The notes under the pieces are model-generated. The model was given only the letters and a program-made list of their open reading frames with translations, was not told where the DNA came from and ran no database searches. A stretch of 64,000 bases of DNA from Roseomonas sp. Its GTDB lineage: Bacteria > Pseudomonadota > Alphaproteobacteria > Acetobacterales > Acetobacteraceae. Shown one piece after another: positions 1 through 9,871 of this stretch (its first letter is position 1; each line of letters begins with the position of its first letter). The stretch spans positions 62,001-126,000 of the forward strand of contig JAPSLO010000005.1 in assembly GCA_031180725.1 (NCBI GenBank). The letters run 5' to 3'. The position numbers were made by a program, and so were the translations under genes.

Positions 1-1592
1 AGTACATCGTCGCCGTCCTGGCCCAGCAGCGTGTCGGCGTCATCGCTACCCGCAAGGGTGTCGTTCTCGCTACCACCCTCCAGGAAGTCGTATCCTGGCC
101 CTCCAGCCAAGCTGTCGGCACCGCTTCCGCCGAAAAGGCCGTCGTCGCCAACGCTGCCATCCAGGGAGTCGTTGCCCCCGACGCCTTCCAGCGTATCGTC
201 GCCCGCCCCACCGCCAAGAAGATTGGCGCCGCTGTTTCCGGTGAGTTGGTCCGCGAAAGCCGCGCCGTAGGCCGCGAGGTCGCCTGCCCCCTCTCGTAGG
301 CGCAGATGCTCGACATTGACGGGGATGGTGGCGCCACCGAAACTCACCATCACCGCGTCGAAGCCCTCCTCCGGCTGCTCGAAAACCACATCCTCCGGGC
401 TCTCCAGGATCAGGAGGTCGTTGCCATCACCGCCCGCGAGACTGTCGGCGCCATTGCCGCCGTCCAATGTGTCTGCGTCATTGCCGCCGAGCAGGGTGTC
501 ATCGCCGTCGCCGCCGCGCAACAAATCGGCGCCGATGTAGCCCTCCTGCCAGTCATGGTCCGCTCCACCTTCCAAGGTGTCGTTGCCGGCTCCGCCGAAC
601 AGTGTATCCGTTCCAGCGCCGCCTTCGACGATGTCTGGACCTTCACCGCCATCGATACTGTCGTTACCGTTGCCGCCGTCCAGGGAGTCGCGGCCTGCGC
701 CGCCATCCATTGTCTCATGGCCGTTGTGGCCGTTAATCGTGTCATTGCCGTCCCCGCCACGCAGCCAGTCATTGCCGGCAGAGCCTACGAGGCTGTCGGC
801 GTCCTCCCCTCCGTCGAGCGTATCGTCGCCCGCTCCGCCCTCCAGACTGTCATTTCCGGCCCAGCCCTCGAGGCGGTCCGCACCCTCATAGCCTTGAAGG
901 CGGTCGTTGCCGGCATAGCCCAGGATGAAGTCGGCACCCGCGCTGCCGGCCAGGGTATCTGCAGCGGCCGTGCCTTCCTGCAGGACCTGCTCTGTGCCGT
1001 TTGCGAGGATGCTGACGGTGACCGAGAAGGACGCTAGGTTCAGGCCGTCCCAGACCTCGATGAGCACTTGCCTGGTCGCGCCGCCGAAACCGCGCAGGGT
1101 AACCCCATCCCGCAGTTTCAGGACCGCCCCCTCCATCTCAAAGAAGGCGCTGTCCGGCCAGGCAACGGAATATGTCAGTTCAGTTGACGTATCGGGATCA
1201 TCGGCGATCAAAGTCCCAATGACCGCGCCCGGATCCTCGGCGAGGACCGTGCCGCCCGTATCGAAGCGCAGATTTTGTGGGGGCGTGTCATCCAAGTCGA
1301 GCAGCATGACTTGGAGGCCGCCAGGCAGATCCTGCCAGCCGACCGCGGTCAGGACCGAGAAGGACAGGCTGAAGGTTACCGGGCCCAGGGCCTCGGCGTC
1401 AAAAGCCTGGGCCGGTATGATCGTCAGCGTCTGGCGCGCGCGGTTGAAGGAGATGTCGAAGCTCGCGGCGAAGTCGCCGGTCAGTGCAACCTCCAGGACG
1501 CCGCCGGAAAACTGCACTGTCCCGACCCAGTCGCCGGCCTGGGCATTCTCGAAGATCGTATCCGGCACCGAGCCGGAAAAGGTCACTGACAT
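1..1592 (-). CDS. RTX (hemolysin-type) calcium-binding repeat protein, 3' end outside window
   Basis: The frame starts at ATG 1592, behind a G-rich stretch, and runs off the left edge without a stop: about 530 codons are present and the C-terminus is missing. The first ~205 residues are not repetitive; residues ~125-205 resemble a cadherin-like domain. From ~210 on there are tandem nonapeptides of the GGxGxDxLx type (for example GGAGDDTLDGG), interrupted by a ~60-residue non-repeat linker coded around 240-420, after which the repeats resume. Such repeats bind calcium and belong to proteins exported by type I secretion, normally with an uncleaved C-terminal signal that would lie outside the window. 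No ABC exporter or adaptor is next to it here. Substrate or enzymatic role unknown; it may be an adhesin or surface protein. Confidence 0.85.
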   Translation of the reverse strand, partial: MSVTFSGSVPDTIFENAQAGDWVGTVQFSGGVLEVALTGDFAASFDISFNRARQTLTIIPAQAFDAEALGPVTFSLSFSVLTAVGWQDLPGGLQVMLLDLDDTPPQNLRFDTGGTVLAEDPGAVIGTLIADDPDTSTELTYSVAWPDSAFFEMEGAVLKLRDGVTLRGFGGATRQVLIEVWDGLNLASFSVTVSILANGTEQVLQEGTAAADTLAGSAGADFILGYAGNDRLQGYEGADRLEGWAGNDSLEGGAGDDTLDGGEDADSLVGSAGNDWLRGGDGNDTINGHNGHETMDGGAGRDSLDGGNGNDSIDGGEGPDIVEGGAGTDTLFGGAGNDTLEGGADHDWQEGYIGADLLRGGDGDDTLLGGNDADTLDGGNGADSLAGGDGNDLLILESPEDVVFEQPEEGFDAVMVSFGGATIPVNVEHLRLREGAGDLAAYGAAFADQLTGNSGANLLGGGAGDDTLEGVGGNDSLDGSVGDDGLFGGSGADSLAGGPGYDFLEGGSENDTLAGSDDADTLLGQDGDDV

Positions 1593-1804
1593 CCCCGCCC
1601 CATCCTGGGGTGCAGGGAAGAAGCTACCGAGAAAGGGTTAACATTCACTTCAGGCTGAGGCTGCGAAGGATCTCGCCCAAACGTTCTGTTGCATTGCCAG
1701 ATATTCAATCATTTGTTGCGTTACGGCCGGCACGATGTTCGTATTCGATTCTACGATTGTGCTTACCGGTTGCCATTCGCTCCCGCGGGCGTTTAGTTGC
1801 GCTC

Positions 1805-2182
1805 ATGATGGCGAACTATCTTCAGCGCGGGATCGTCTCCGCCGCCCTTGCTCTAGCCTGGCTGGTGCCGGTCGAGGCCGGGGCCTTCGAGCCGCAGCGC
1901 GGCACCGCGGCTGTCTACGATGCCCGCCGGTTTACTGGCCGGCCCATGGCGAGTGGGCAGCGCTTTGATCCCCGGGCGCCGGTTGCAGCCCACAGACACC
2001 TACCCCTGGGCACGCGCGCTAAGGTCACGAACCTTCGGACCGGCCGCTCCACCACGGTCGTGATCGCCGACCGTGGGCCCTACACGCCGGGTCGGATCAT
2101 CGATCTTTCCCCACGGGCAGCACGAGAGATCGGCATGAATGGAGGCCTTGCCGTGGTGGAAATCGCCGAGGCTCCGAAATAG
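1805..2182 (+). CDS. Small RlpA-like double-psi beta-barrel protein
   Basis: 125 residues from the ATG at 1805 (a second ATG follows at 1808). Residues ~1-28 form a signal peptide with a hydrophobic core ending VEAGA. The rest is a single double-psi beta-barrel of the RlpA type: GTAAVYDARRFTG, the MASGQRFDP segment, LPLGTRAKVTNL, ADRGPY and the closing RIIDLSPRAAREIGM. RlpA proteins act on peptidoglycan, in some species as lytic transglycosylases at the septum. The protein has no SPOR domain, so targeting to denuded septal glycan is not evident. It is divergent from the RTX gene across a 212-base, comparatively AT-rich gap. Family assignment is solid; lytic activity is inferred. Confidence 0.85.
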   Translation: MMANYLQRGIVSAALALAWLVPVEAGAFEPQRGTAAVYDARRFTGRPMASGQRFDPRAPVAAHRHLPLGTRAKVTNLRTGRSTTVVIADRGPYTPGRIIDLSPRAAREIGMNGGLAVVEIAEAPK

Positions 2183-2293
2183 CCGCGACTTCAGCACTAC
2201 CCAGCGGCATTGTTCGCCCCGCCCGTACGTCAACTGAGATTCATACTTATGAGGCAAAGCTTACGGGGTGACGGGCGCACCACGCCCTGCTTC

Positions 2294-3124
2294 TCACAGC
2301 TTGCCGCGCACGCTCCAGAGTTCCGGGAAAAAACGCTTTCCCAGCACCGTCCGCAAATAAGCAACCCCGGCGCTGCCGCCGGTACCAGGGCGACTGCCAA
2401 TCACACGTTCCACCACGGAGAGGTGGCGGAAGCGCCAAGTCTGAAAGGCATCCTCCAGATCGACAAGTTCCTCGGCCAGTTCATAGAGGTCGAAGTGCTC
2501 ATCGGCGTTCCGGTAGACCTCAGCCCAGGCCGCTTCCACCTCGGCGCTGGGTGTATGGGGCTGCCGCAAATCGCGTTCCAATACCGCTTCGGGCAGCTTC
2601 AGGCCTCGGCGCGCCAGCAGACGTAAGGCATCATCATAGATACTCGGCGCGCTGAACGCCTCTTCCAACTGCGCATAAATGTCCGGGCGGTGCTGATGCG
2701 GCTTCAGATACAGTGGCTCCCGCGCACCCATGCGAATCTCCAGAAGGCGATACTGCCAACTTTGGAACCCGGAGGAACTTCCAAGCGAACCGCGAAAAGC
2801 GAGATAGTCATGAGGCGTCATGGTGGTCAGCACATCCCAGGCTTCCACGAGCTGGCGCTGAATGCGGCTGACCCGGGCCGTGGCCTTGAAGGCGGGAGGG
2901 AGGTCATCGGCTGCGATGCAGCGCATGGCCAGCGCCAATTCGTGCGCCATCAACTTCATCCACAGCTCCTGAACCTGGTGGATGATGATAAACAGCATCT
3001 CATCATGCTGGCCGGAAAGCGGCCTCTGCGTACAGAGCAACTGATCAAGGCCAAGGTAGTCGCCATAACTCATCTTGCGCGAGAAGTCGGTCTCGATGCC
3101 CGCGTGGACGTCCTCGCTGGCCAT
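2294..3124 (-). CDS. kynA: Tryptophan 2,3-dioxygenase
   Basis: Haem dioxygenase that opens the indole ring of L-tryptophan to give N-formylkynurenine, first step of the kynurenine pathway. The start at 3124 is set by GGAGGG five bases upstream; a longer frame from 3175 lacks such a site and would overlap the divergent gene's leader. The 276-residue protein carries LGLDQLL, then FIIIHQVQELW with the distal histidine at ~49, GSSSGFQSWQYR for substrate contact, and RHLSVVERVIG with the proximal haem-ligand histidine at ~234. Length matches bacterial TDOs. It lies back to back with a kynureninase-like gene (62 bases between starts), supporting a tryptophan catabolic role. No kynurenine formamidase gene is seen nearby. 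Confidence 0.95.
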   Translation of the reverse strand: MASEDVHAGIETDFSRKMSYGDYLGLDQLLCTQRPLSGQHDEMLFIIIHQVQELWMKLMAHELALAMRCIAADDLPPAFKATARVSRIQRQLVEAWDVLTTMTPHDYLAFRGSLGSSSGFQSWQYRLLEIRMGAREPLYLKPHQHRPDIYAQLEEAFSAPSIYDDALRLLARRGLKLPEAVLERDLRQPHTPSAEVEAAWAEVYRNADEHFDLYELAEELVDLEDAFQTWRFRHLSVVERVIGSRPGTGGSAGVAYLRTVLGKRFFPELWSVRGKL

Positions 3125-3186
3125 TTGACCCTCCATTGCTGTGGCACAGTCTAGGCGTCCCCGATCGGTCCGCACATATCGCCCCT

Positions 3187-4359
3187 ATGCTCGACCTTCG
3201 CGCCTATTTCTCCCGCTTCCTCGGCTCCGTGCCCGGCCGGCTGCACTTCTGTGCCCACAGCCACCACCCCTGGCCGGACCCGACGCGGGCTGCGCAGCTG
3301 GAGGCCTGGGACACCGCGGCGCGCCTGCAGGACGCGAAGTGGGAGGAGATCCTAGGCCCGGTGCTGACCGGGTTGCAGACGAAGGTGGCGCGCCACCTTT
3401 CCCTGCCCGATCCCGCCACCCTCGTTTTTGCGCCGAACACGCATGAGTTCGTGATCCGCATCCTGTCCAGTCTGCCGGCACATCGCCCGCCGCGCGTCCT
3501 AACGACGGATGCGGAGTTCCACTCGCTCTCCCGCCAGCTCGCCCGACTGGAGGAGGACGGGCTGGCGCAGGTAACGCGTGTCGCTGTTGCGCCGCACGCA
3601 ACTTGCCTGGATCGATTGTGCCAGGCCGCGCGGGCGGGCTTCGACCTGGTGTGGGTGTCGGAGGTCTTCTTCTCCTCGGGATTTGCGCTGGACAGGCTGG
3701 AGCAACTTGCCGAGGCGGCGGGCGACGCGGTGATGGTCGTGGATGGCTATCACGCCTTCATGGCGCGGCCCGTGGACCTCTCCCGCCTGGCGGCCCGCGT
3801 CTTCTTCACCGCCGGGGGATATAAATACGCGATGGGTGGCGAGGGCTGCTGCTTCCTGCACTGCCCTCCCGGCTGGCTTCCGCGGCCCCGGGCGACTGGC
3901 TGGTACGCCGCCTTCGGCAAGCTCGCCGAAACGCAGGGACAAGTGGGCTATGCCACGGACGGCTGGCGCTTCATGGGCGCAACCTTCGACCCCTCGGGCC
4001 TCTATCGCCTCTCGGCCTCGCTCGGCTGGCTGGAAGCGCAAGGGCTCACGGTTTCCGCCATTCACGCCCATGCTCATGCATTGCAGTCGCACTTTGTGGA
4101 AGGGCTGGCCGCGACCGGGCTCGATCCATCGGATCTGGTCGTGCCGGTGTCGGAGCCCCGCCGCGGCAACTTCTTGACTTTCGAACTGCCGGATGCCGAG
4201 GCATGGCACGCGCGGCTTACCGCTGCCAATATCGTAACGGACCGCCGCGGCACCCGCCTCCGGTTTGGCTTCGGCCTCTACCAGACTGTCGATGAGGTGG
4301 ATGCGCTGCTGGAGAGGCTGCGAGCCCTTTCCAGCCAAGCAGACCTAGCGCAAAGGTGA
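3187..4359 (+). CDS. Kynureninase-like PLP-dependent class V aminotransferase-fold enzyme
   Basis: 390 residues from ATG 3187. It has the class V fold-type I features: [10 protein letters not shown] near the N-terminus, VVDGYHA with the PLP-pyridine aspartate at ~186, and [11 protein letters not shown] with the Schiff-base lysine at ~213, followed by the GFGLYQT region near the C-terminus. Kynureninase cleaves kynurenine or 3-hydroxykynurenine to anthranilates plus alanine. The divergent tryptophan dioxygenase makes this the best guess, but the sequence is shorter and more divergent than typical KynU, so another class V lyase remains possible. Only four bases separate its stop from pdxA, suggesting co-transcription with PLP biosynthesis genes. 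Confidence 0.8.
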   Translation: MLDLRAYFSRFLGSVPGRLHFCAHSHHPWPDPTRAAQLEAWDTAARLQDAKWEEILGPVLTGLQTKVARHLSLPDPATLVFAPNTHEFVIRILSSLPAHRPPRVLTTDAEFHSLSRQLARLEEDGLAQVTRVAVAPHATCLDRLCQAARAGFDLVWVSEVFFSSGFALDRLEQLAEAAGDAVMVVDGYHAFMARPVDLSRLAARVFFTAGGYKYAMGGEGCCFLHCPPGWLPRPRATGWYAAFGKLAETQGQVGYATDGWRFMGATFDPSGLYRLSASLGWLEAQGLTVSAIHAHAHALQSHFVEGLAATGLDPSDLVVPVSEPRRGNFLTFELPDAEAWHARLTAANIVTDRRGTRLRFGFGLYQTVDEVDALLERLRALSSQADLAQR

Positions 4360-4363
4360 AGGC

Positions 4364-5353
4364 ATGGCTCCTGCCCTTCCCCTCGCCTTGACCATGGGCG
4401 AACCCGCCGGCGTCGGTCCGGAGATCACGGTCGCGGCTTGGCGCGCCGTGCGCGCCGCTGGGCCGGCCTTCTTCGTCATCGCCGACCCATCGCTGTTTCA
4501 TGGCGCACCGCTCGCCCTCATTGCGACCCCGGTAGAGGCATCGAAGGTCTTCGGCTCCGCTCTCCCTGTACTCCCACTGGCGCTGGCGGCTCCTGCCATG
4601 CCGGGCCGTCCGGATCCCCGGAACGCGGCCGCCGTGATTGCCGCCATCAAGCGCGCCGTCGTGCTGGCCAAGGCTGGAGAGGCTGGCGCCGTGGTGACCA
4701 ACCCGATCCAGAAATCCGTGCTGACCGGCGCCGGCTTCCCACATCCCGGCCATACGGAATTCCTCGGCGAATTGGCCGGTACCGGATCACCGCCGGTCAT
4801 GATGCTGGCCTGCCCAGGCTTGCGCGTGGTGCCCGTCACTGTTCATGTCGCCCTGAAGCGTGCTGCCGCCGAACTCACGACGGAAGCCATCGTCACCCAG
4901 GGCCGTATCGCCGCCGCAGCCTTGCGGCGCGACTTCGGCATCACCGCCCCCCGTCTGGTAGTCGCCGGGCTGAACCCGCACGCCGGGGAAGATGGCACGA
5001 TGGGTCGCGAGGACATTGAAATCGTAGCCCCCGCCGTGGTCGCCCTGCGCGACGCCGGCATCGCAGCTCGCGGCCCATTGCCGGCCGATACGCTGTTCAC
5101 GCCGCGTGCCCGCGCCACCTACGACTGCGCCCTGTGCATGTACCATGACCAAGCCCTGATTCCGGTAAAGACGCTGGATATGGATGGCGGGGTGAACGTG
5201 ACCTTGGGGCTGTCGATTGTCCGGACCAGCCCGGATCACGGAACGGCTCTGGACATCGCTGGAAAGGGCCTGGCCGATCCGGGCAGTCTGATCGCGGCGC
5301 TGCGCATGGCAGGTGAGATGGTTGCCCAGCGCGCCCGAGGAGCCGCCTCATGA
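4364..5353 (+). CDS. pdxA: 4-hydroxythreonine-4-phosphate dehydrogenase
   Basis: NAD-dependent, metal-binding enzyme of the DXP-dependent vitamin B6 pathway; it oxidises 4-phosphohydroxy-L-threonine to the amino-ketone used by PdxJ. 329 residues, normal length. The N-terminal [11 protein letters not shown] signature, the three metal/substrate-binding elements [19 protein letters not shown] and [11 protein letters not shown], and the C-terminal [17 protein letters not shown] are all present. Its ATG lies four bases after the kynureninase-like stop and its stop overlaps the pdxJ start (ATGA), so the three genes very likely form one transcript. Confidence 0.97.
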   Translation: MAPALPLALTMGEPAGVGPEITVAAWRAVRAAGPAFFVIADPSLFHGAPLALIATPVEASKVFGSALPVLPLALAAPAMPGRPDPRNAAAVIAAIKRAVVLAKAGEAGAVVTNPIQKSVLTGAGFPHPGHTEFLGELAGTGSPPVMMLACPGLRVVPVTVHVALKRAAAELTTEAIVTQGRIAAAALRRDFGITAPRLVVAGLNPHAGEDGTMGREDIEIVAPAVVALRDAGIAARGPLPADTLFTPRARATYDCALCMYHDQALIPVKTLDMDGGVNVTLGLSIVRTSPDHGTALDIAGKGLADPGSLIAALRMAGEMVAQRARGAAS

Positions 5354-6081
5354 ACCCGCTCACGCTCTCCATCAACATCGACCACGTCGCCACTCTGCGG
5401 AACGCCCGCGGCGGTACCCACCCCGACCCGCTGGAAGCAGCGCTCGCCGTGCTGGAAGCCGGTGCCGACGGTATCACGGTGCACCTTCGGGAAGATCGCC
5501 GGCACATCCGGGATGCCGACGTCACCCGCATCCGTGCAGCCATCGACAAGCCGCTTAACTTCGAGATGGCCGCGACCGAGGAAATGGTCGCCTTCGCCGA
5601 GGCTCTGCGGCCGGCCGATTGTTGCATCGTACCGGAGATGCGCGCGGAGCTGACTACAGAGGGTGGCCTCGACGTAACCCGCGCCGGTCCCTTTTTGGCC
5701 GAGGCTGTCCGGAGACTTTCTGCCGCCGGCATCCGCGTATCGATTTTCGTGGAAGCCGATCTGGAACAGATCGTAGCCGCCGCAAGGCTCGGTGCCCAGG
5801 CAATCGAACTACACACCGGCGCCTTTGCCGATGCGCGGCCGGAGGAGCGCCCCGGATACTTGGCCCGGCTGCGCGAAGGCGCCCGGCTTGCCGCGGCCGA
5901 GGGATTGGCGGTGCATGCGGGCCACGGCCTTTCCTATGAGACGATCGGCGACATCGCACGCATCCCGCAGATAACCGAGGTATCGATCGGCCATTTCCTG
6001 GTTAGCCAAGCCATCTTTGAGAGCCTGCCGGGCGCAGTCCGGCGGATGAAGGCGCTGATCGCTGCGGCACGAGGTATATGA
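5350..6081 (+). CDS. pdxJ: Pyridoxine 5'-phosphate synthase
   Basis: Condenses 1-deoxy-D-xylulose 5-phosphate with the PdxA product to form pyridoxine 5'-phosphate. 243 residues, a typical TIM barrel length. The N-terminal [14 protein letters not shown] signature, HLREDRRHI, the FEMAATEEM segment and the late [10 protein letters not shown] motif are intact. It starts within the last bases of pdxA (4-base overlap), the translational-coupling arrangement expected for two enzymes acting in sequence. About 150 non-coding bases follow before soeA. Confidence 0.98.
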   Translation: MNPLTLSINIDHVATLRNARGGTHPDPLEAALAVLEAGADGITVHLREDRRHIRDADVTRIRAAIDKPLNFEMAATEEMVAFAEALRPADCCIVPEMRAELTTEGGLDVTRAGPFLAEAVRRLSAAGIRVSIFVEADLEQIVAAARLGAQAIELHTGAFADARPEERPGYLARLREGARLAAAEGLAVHAGHGLSYETIGDIARIPQITEVSIGHFLVSQAIFESLPGAVRRMKALIAAARGI

Positions 6082-6233
6082 GAGGATCGGGGGGATCCAG
6101 GCGTCCTCGCAGGCCACTTTCGCCTGCCTTGGCGATTTCACGACGGAATTTTCTGCTCTCTTCCTAGGGGGCGCCGGGAGGCGCCAGTTTCCGGGCCGGG
6201 CCAATGGCGCTACACTTTCCCCCGGAGGCGCGG

Positions 6234-9092
6234 ATGCCGGATACGAACTTGCCAAAGCGCATGACTGGGCATGGGGAGGTGATCGAGACCTCGGCCCCGA
6301 TTGGGGACGAGGTTAAGACCACCACCTGCTACATGTGCGCATGCCGTTGCGGTATCAAAGTGCACCTGAAGGACGGCCGCGTTCGGTACATTGAAGGTAA
6401 TCCGGACCACCCGGTAAACCGAGGCGTGCTGTGCGGCAAGGGCAGCGCCGGGATCATGACGCAGTACGCGCCGTCCCGCCTGCGCGCACCGCTGAAGCGC
6501 GTAGGGCCGCGCGGCAGCGGGGAATTTCAGGAAATTTCCTGGGAAGAGGCGATGCAGATCGCGACGGGCTGGCTGCGCGAGGTGCGAGCCACCGACCCGC
6601 GCAGGCTGGCCTTCTTCACTGGCCGAGACCAGAGCCAGAGCCTGACCGGCTTCTGGGCCGCTCAGTTCGGCACGCCGAACTTCGCCGCGCATGGCGGCTT
6701 CTGCAGCGTGAATATGGCGGCTGCCGGCCTCTACTCCATCGGAGGGAGCTTCTGGGAGTTTGGCGAGCCGGACTGGGACCACACCAAATACTTCATCATG
6801 TTCGGCGTGGCGGAGGACCACGATAGTAACCCTATCAAGATCGGTCTCAGCAAGCTGAAGGCACGAGGCGCGAAGTTTGTCTCCGTGAACCCGGTGCGCA
6901 CCGGCTATTCTGCCATCGCCGATGAATGGGTCGGCATCCGGCCGGGCACGGACGGCCTGCTTATTATGGCACTGATTCACGAATTGCTGCGCACGGATCG
7001 TGTCGACCTCGAGTTCCTGGTTCGCTACACCAACGCGCACTGGCTTGTGGTGCGGAACCCGGGCGGCGCGGATGACGGCCTCTTTGCCCGCGACGACAAT
7101 GGCAAGCCACTGGCCTGGGACCGTCGGCTGAACGCACCCTGCGATGCCGGGGTGGAAATGCAGCCGGCGATTGTCGGCGAGGTGACGTTGCCCGACGGCC
7201 GCCAAGCGGTGCCGGTCTTCCAGTTGATGGCAGAGCGCTATCTTTCCCCCGACTATGCGCCGGAAGCCGTGGCGGAACGCTGCGGCATTTCCGCCGAGCG
7301 CATCCGGCGCCTGGCCGCGGAAATGGCGAACGTCGCCTTCAACCACACCATCACCGTCGATCAGCCTTGGACCGATACGCTCGGCCGGCGGCACGAGAAG
7401 ATGGTTGGGCGCCCGGTGTCCTTCCACGCGATGCGCGGCATCAGCGCACATTCCAACGGCTTCCACACCTGCCGCGCGCTGCACCTTCTGCAGATGCTGC
7501 TTGGCGCGATCGATGTGCCGGGGTCCTGGCGCTACAAGTCGCCCTTCCCGCGACCGATACCGCCAGGACCGGGCCCAGCCGGAAAGGGCGCGCAACCCAA
7601 CACGCCGCTGGCTGGCAACATATTGGCGTTCCCGCACGGGCCAGACGACCTGTTGGTGAATGATGACGGATCGCCGATTCGCATCGACAAGGCGTTTTCC
7701 TGGGAAGCGCCGCTAGCCCTGCATGGCATGATGCACACCGTTATCGGCAATGCTGGCCATGGCGACCCGTATGAGATCGACACGCTGTTCATGTTCATGG
7801 CCAACATGGCCTGGAACAGCGCGATGAACCCAGGGGAGGTGATCCGCTGTCTTACGGAGAAGCGGGAGGACGGCGAATACCGCATCCCGCACGTGATCTA
7901 TGCCGACGCATATTTCTCCGAAACGGTCCCCTATGCCGATCTGGTCCTGCCCGATACCACCTATCTGGAGCGTTGGGACTGCATCAGCCTGCTGGACCGC
8001 CCGATCGGCAGCGCACATGGACCCGGCGATGCGATCCGTCAGCCGGTGATCCGGCCCGACCGCGACGTGCGCGGCTTCCAGGAAGTGCTGATCGAGTTGG
8101 GTGCGCGGCTCGGCCTGCCAGCCTTCGTGAAGGAGGATGGCAGCCCACGCTTCAAGGACTACCCCGACTATATCGTGAATCACCAGCGCATACCAGGCAT
8201 CGGCCCGCTGGCTGGCTTCCGCGGTGAGGACGGGACGAAGAAGGGCGTGGGTGAGCCGAACCCGGACCAGCTCAAGCGCTACATCGAGAATGGCTGTTTC
8301 TGGCGGCACCACCTGCCGCCTGAGCAGCTCTACTTCAAGCACAGCAACAGGGCGTATCTCGACGACGCCAAGGCGATGGGGCTGATCGGCAAGGCCGACC
8401 AGATCGTGCTGCAGATCTATTCCGAGCCGCTCCAGAAGTTCCGTCTGGCCGCGCTGGGCCATGGAGCGAAACAGCCGCCAGATGCGTTGCGTGAGCGCAT
8501 CGTGACCTACTGCGACCCACTGCCGATCTGGTACGCTCCGCTGGAGCAGCAGATGCACGACACGGATCCCTTCCCCCTGTCGGCCATCACTCAGCGCCCA
8601 ATGGAACACTACCATTCCTGGGGCAGCCAGAACGCCTGGCTTCGCCAGATCCGCGGTGCCAACCGGCTCTACATGAACCGCCTCACCGCGCATCGCCTCG
8701 GGCTTAACCAGGATGACTGGGTGTGGGTGGAAAGCCGCAACGGACGCGTGAAGGGGCAGTTGACGCTGATGGACGGCGTGAACCCGCACACCGTCTGGAC
8801 CTGGAATGCCATCGGCAAGCGTGCGGGCGCCTGGAACCTTTCGCCCGACAGTCCAGAGGCCACGCGCGGCTTCCTGCTGAACCACGTCATCAGTGAATGG
8901 CTGCCGGCGCAGGAGGCCGCCCACCGTTACGCCAATGCAGATCCTGTGACAGGGCAGGCTGCCTGGTACGACCTGCGCGTGCGTGTTCAGAAGTGCGCAC
9001 CGGATGAGATGCCGATCACCGAGCCGCAACTCGATAAACTGAAAGCGCCGCTACCGCCCGCGCCTACTCTCATCCGGGAGCCCGGCAAGTGA
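6234..9092 (+). CDS. soeA: Sulfite dehydrogenase (quinone), molybdopterin catalytic subunit SoeA
   Basis: Molybdopterin oxidoreductase of the DMSO reductase/complex iron-sulfur family, 952 residues. The start at 6234 follows GGAGG by five bases; a longer frame from 6204 has no comparable site. Near the N-terminus CYMCACRCG and a later VLCGKG supply four cysteines (~32, 35, 39, 67) for a [4Fe-4S] cluster; GGFCSVNMAAAG places a cysteine (~157) at the expected Mo-ligand position. There is no twin-arginine leader, consistent with a cytoplasmic-facing enzyme. In the SoeABC family it oxidises sulfite to sulfate. The soeB start overlaps its stop (GTGA). The specific substrate is assigned from overall resemblance and the A-B-C order; a related tetrathionate/polysulfide-type activity cannot be excluded. 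Confidence 0.88.
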   Translation: MPDTNLPKRMTGHGEVIETSAPIGDEVKTTTCYMCACRCGIKVHLKDGRVRYIEGNPDHPVNRGVLCGKGSAGIMTQYAPSRLRAPLKRVGPRGSGEFQEISWEEAMQIATGWLREVRATDPRRLAFFTGRDQSQSLTGFWAAQFGTPNFAAHGGFCSVNMAAAGLYSIGGSFWEFGEPDWDHTKYFIMFGVAEDHDSNPIKIGLSKLKARGAKFVSVNPVRTGYSAIADEWVGIRPGTDGLLIMALIHELLRTDRVDLEFLVRYTNAHWLVVRNPGGADDGLFARDDNGKPLAWDRRLNAPCDAGVEMQPAIVGEVTLPDGRQAVPVFQLMAERYLSPDYAPEAVAERCGISAERIRRLAAEMANVAFNHTITVDQPWTDTLGRRHEKMVGRPVSFHAMRGISAHSNGFHTCRALHLLQMLLGAIDVPGSWRYKSPFPRPIPPGPGPAGKGAQPNTPLAGNILAFPHGPDDLLVNDDGSPIRIDKAFSWEAPLALHGMMHTVIGNAGHGDPYEIDTLFMFMANMAWNSAMNPGEVIRCLTEKREDGEYRIPHVIYADAYFSETVPYADLVLPDTTYLERWDCISLLDRPIGSAHGPGDAIRQPVIRPDRDVRGFQEVLIELGARLGLPAFVKEDGSPRFKDYPDYIVNHQRIPGIGPLAGFRGEDGTKKGVGEPNPDQLKRYIENGCFWRHHLPPEQLYFKHSNRAYLDDAKAMGLIGKADQIVLQIYSEPLQKFRLAALGHGAKQPPDALRERIVTYCDPLPIWYAPLEQQMHDTDPFPLSAITQRPMEHYHSWGSQNAWLRQIRGANRLYMNRLTAHRLGLNQDDWVWVESRNGRVKGQLTLMDGVNPHTVWTWNAIGKRAGAWNLSPDSPEATRGFLLNHVISEWLPAQEAAHRYANADPVTGQAAWYDLRVRVQKCAPDEMPITEPQLDKLKAPLPPAPTLIREPGK

Positions 9093-9826
9093 CCGAACTT
9101 CCGCCGCCAAGCGCGAAGAAGCTTGGCCTGGTAATCGACCTGGATACCTGCGTCGGCTGCCAAGCTTGTGCCACGAACTGCAAGGAGTGGAACGCGGGCG
9201 GCCATCTTGCGCCTCTTCCCGACTTCAAGCCCTACAGCGCCGGCGCCAATGGCGTCTGGTTCAACCGCGTGCATTCCTACGAGGCTGGCGAGGGCGAGGA
9301 AGGCCGCACGGTCCATTTCCCCCGCTCCTGCCTGCATTGCGAAACGCCGGCCTGCGTGACGGTCTGTCCCACGGGAGCCAGCTACAAGCGCGCCGAGGAC
9401 GGCATCGTGCTGGTGAACACGGACACCTGCATTGGCTGCGGACTTTGCGCCTGGGCCTGCCCCTACGGTGCACGCGAACTGGATGAAGACGAGGGGGTGA
9501 TGAAAAAATGCACCCTCTGCATCGATCGCATTTACAATGAGACCATCCCGGAGAAGCAGCGCCAGCCGGCCTGCGTCATCACCTGCCCAGTCGGCGCGCG
9601 GCATTTCGGCGACCTGGGTGATCCTGGCAGCAAGGTCTCCCAGCTTGTGGCGGAGCGGGGCGGTTATGCGCTCATGCCGGAGTTGGGGTACAACCCCGTG
9701 AACCGCTACCTGCCACCGCGTGAGCGTCCCGCGCCCAATCCCAATCCTCCGGCCGAGGCCGCGCCGACGCCGCTCGATATCAAGAACCCGCTGCTGCGCT
9801 GGCTGGACCGAGCGCTGTCGCGCTGA
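9089..9826 (+). CDS. soeB: Sulfite dehydrogenase iron-sulfur subunit SoeB
   Basis: 245 residues starting with GTG inside the soeA stop (4-base overlap). It carries four ferredoxin-type cysteine sets: CVGCQACATNC, CLHCETPACVTVC, CIGCGLCAWAC and CTLCIDRIYN with the later ACVITCPVGARHFG. Together they form a four-cluster electron wire from the molybdopterin site in SoeA to the membrane subunit. Proteins of this DmsB/PsrB/SoeB type lack an export signal and ride with the catalytic subunit. The C-terminal ~35 residues are proline-rich and probably flexible. Gene order supports one complex with its two neighbours. Confidence 0.9.
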   Translation: MTELPPPSAKKLGLVIDLDTCVGCQACATNCKEWNAGGHLAPLPDFKPYSAGANGVWFNRVHSYEAGEGEEGRTVHFPRSCLHCETPACVTVCPTGASYKRAEDGIVLVNTDTCIGCGLCAWACPYGARELDEDEGVMKKCTLCIDRIYNETIPEKQRQPACVITCPVGARHFGDLGDPGSKVSQLVAERGGYALMPELGYNPVNRYLPPRERPAPNPNPPAEAAPTPLDIKNPLLRWLDRALSR

Positions 9827-9871
9827 CCCAAGGCGGGCTCTCTCCTATCAGGAACGTCCCGGACGCCTTCG

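Noticed and set aside
1-1000. Periodic DNA repeats that might be CRISPR
   Set aside because: The period follows the nonapeptide repeat in one reading frame, units are diverged, and no spacer-repeat alternation exists.
306-1037. A 243-residue rightward frame
   Set aside because: It lies opposite the RTX repeats and its periodic Val/Ala/Gly pattern is the mirror image of those repeats, not a separate gene.
6210-9029. Long leftward frames of 475 and 438 residues opposite soeA
   Set aside because: They are antisense to a well-supported gene, have no family resemblance and reflect GC-rich third positions.
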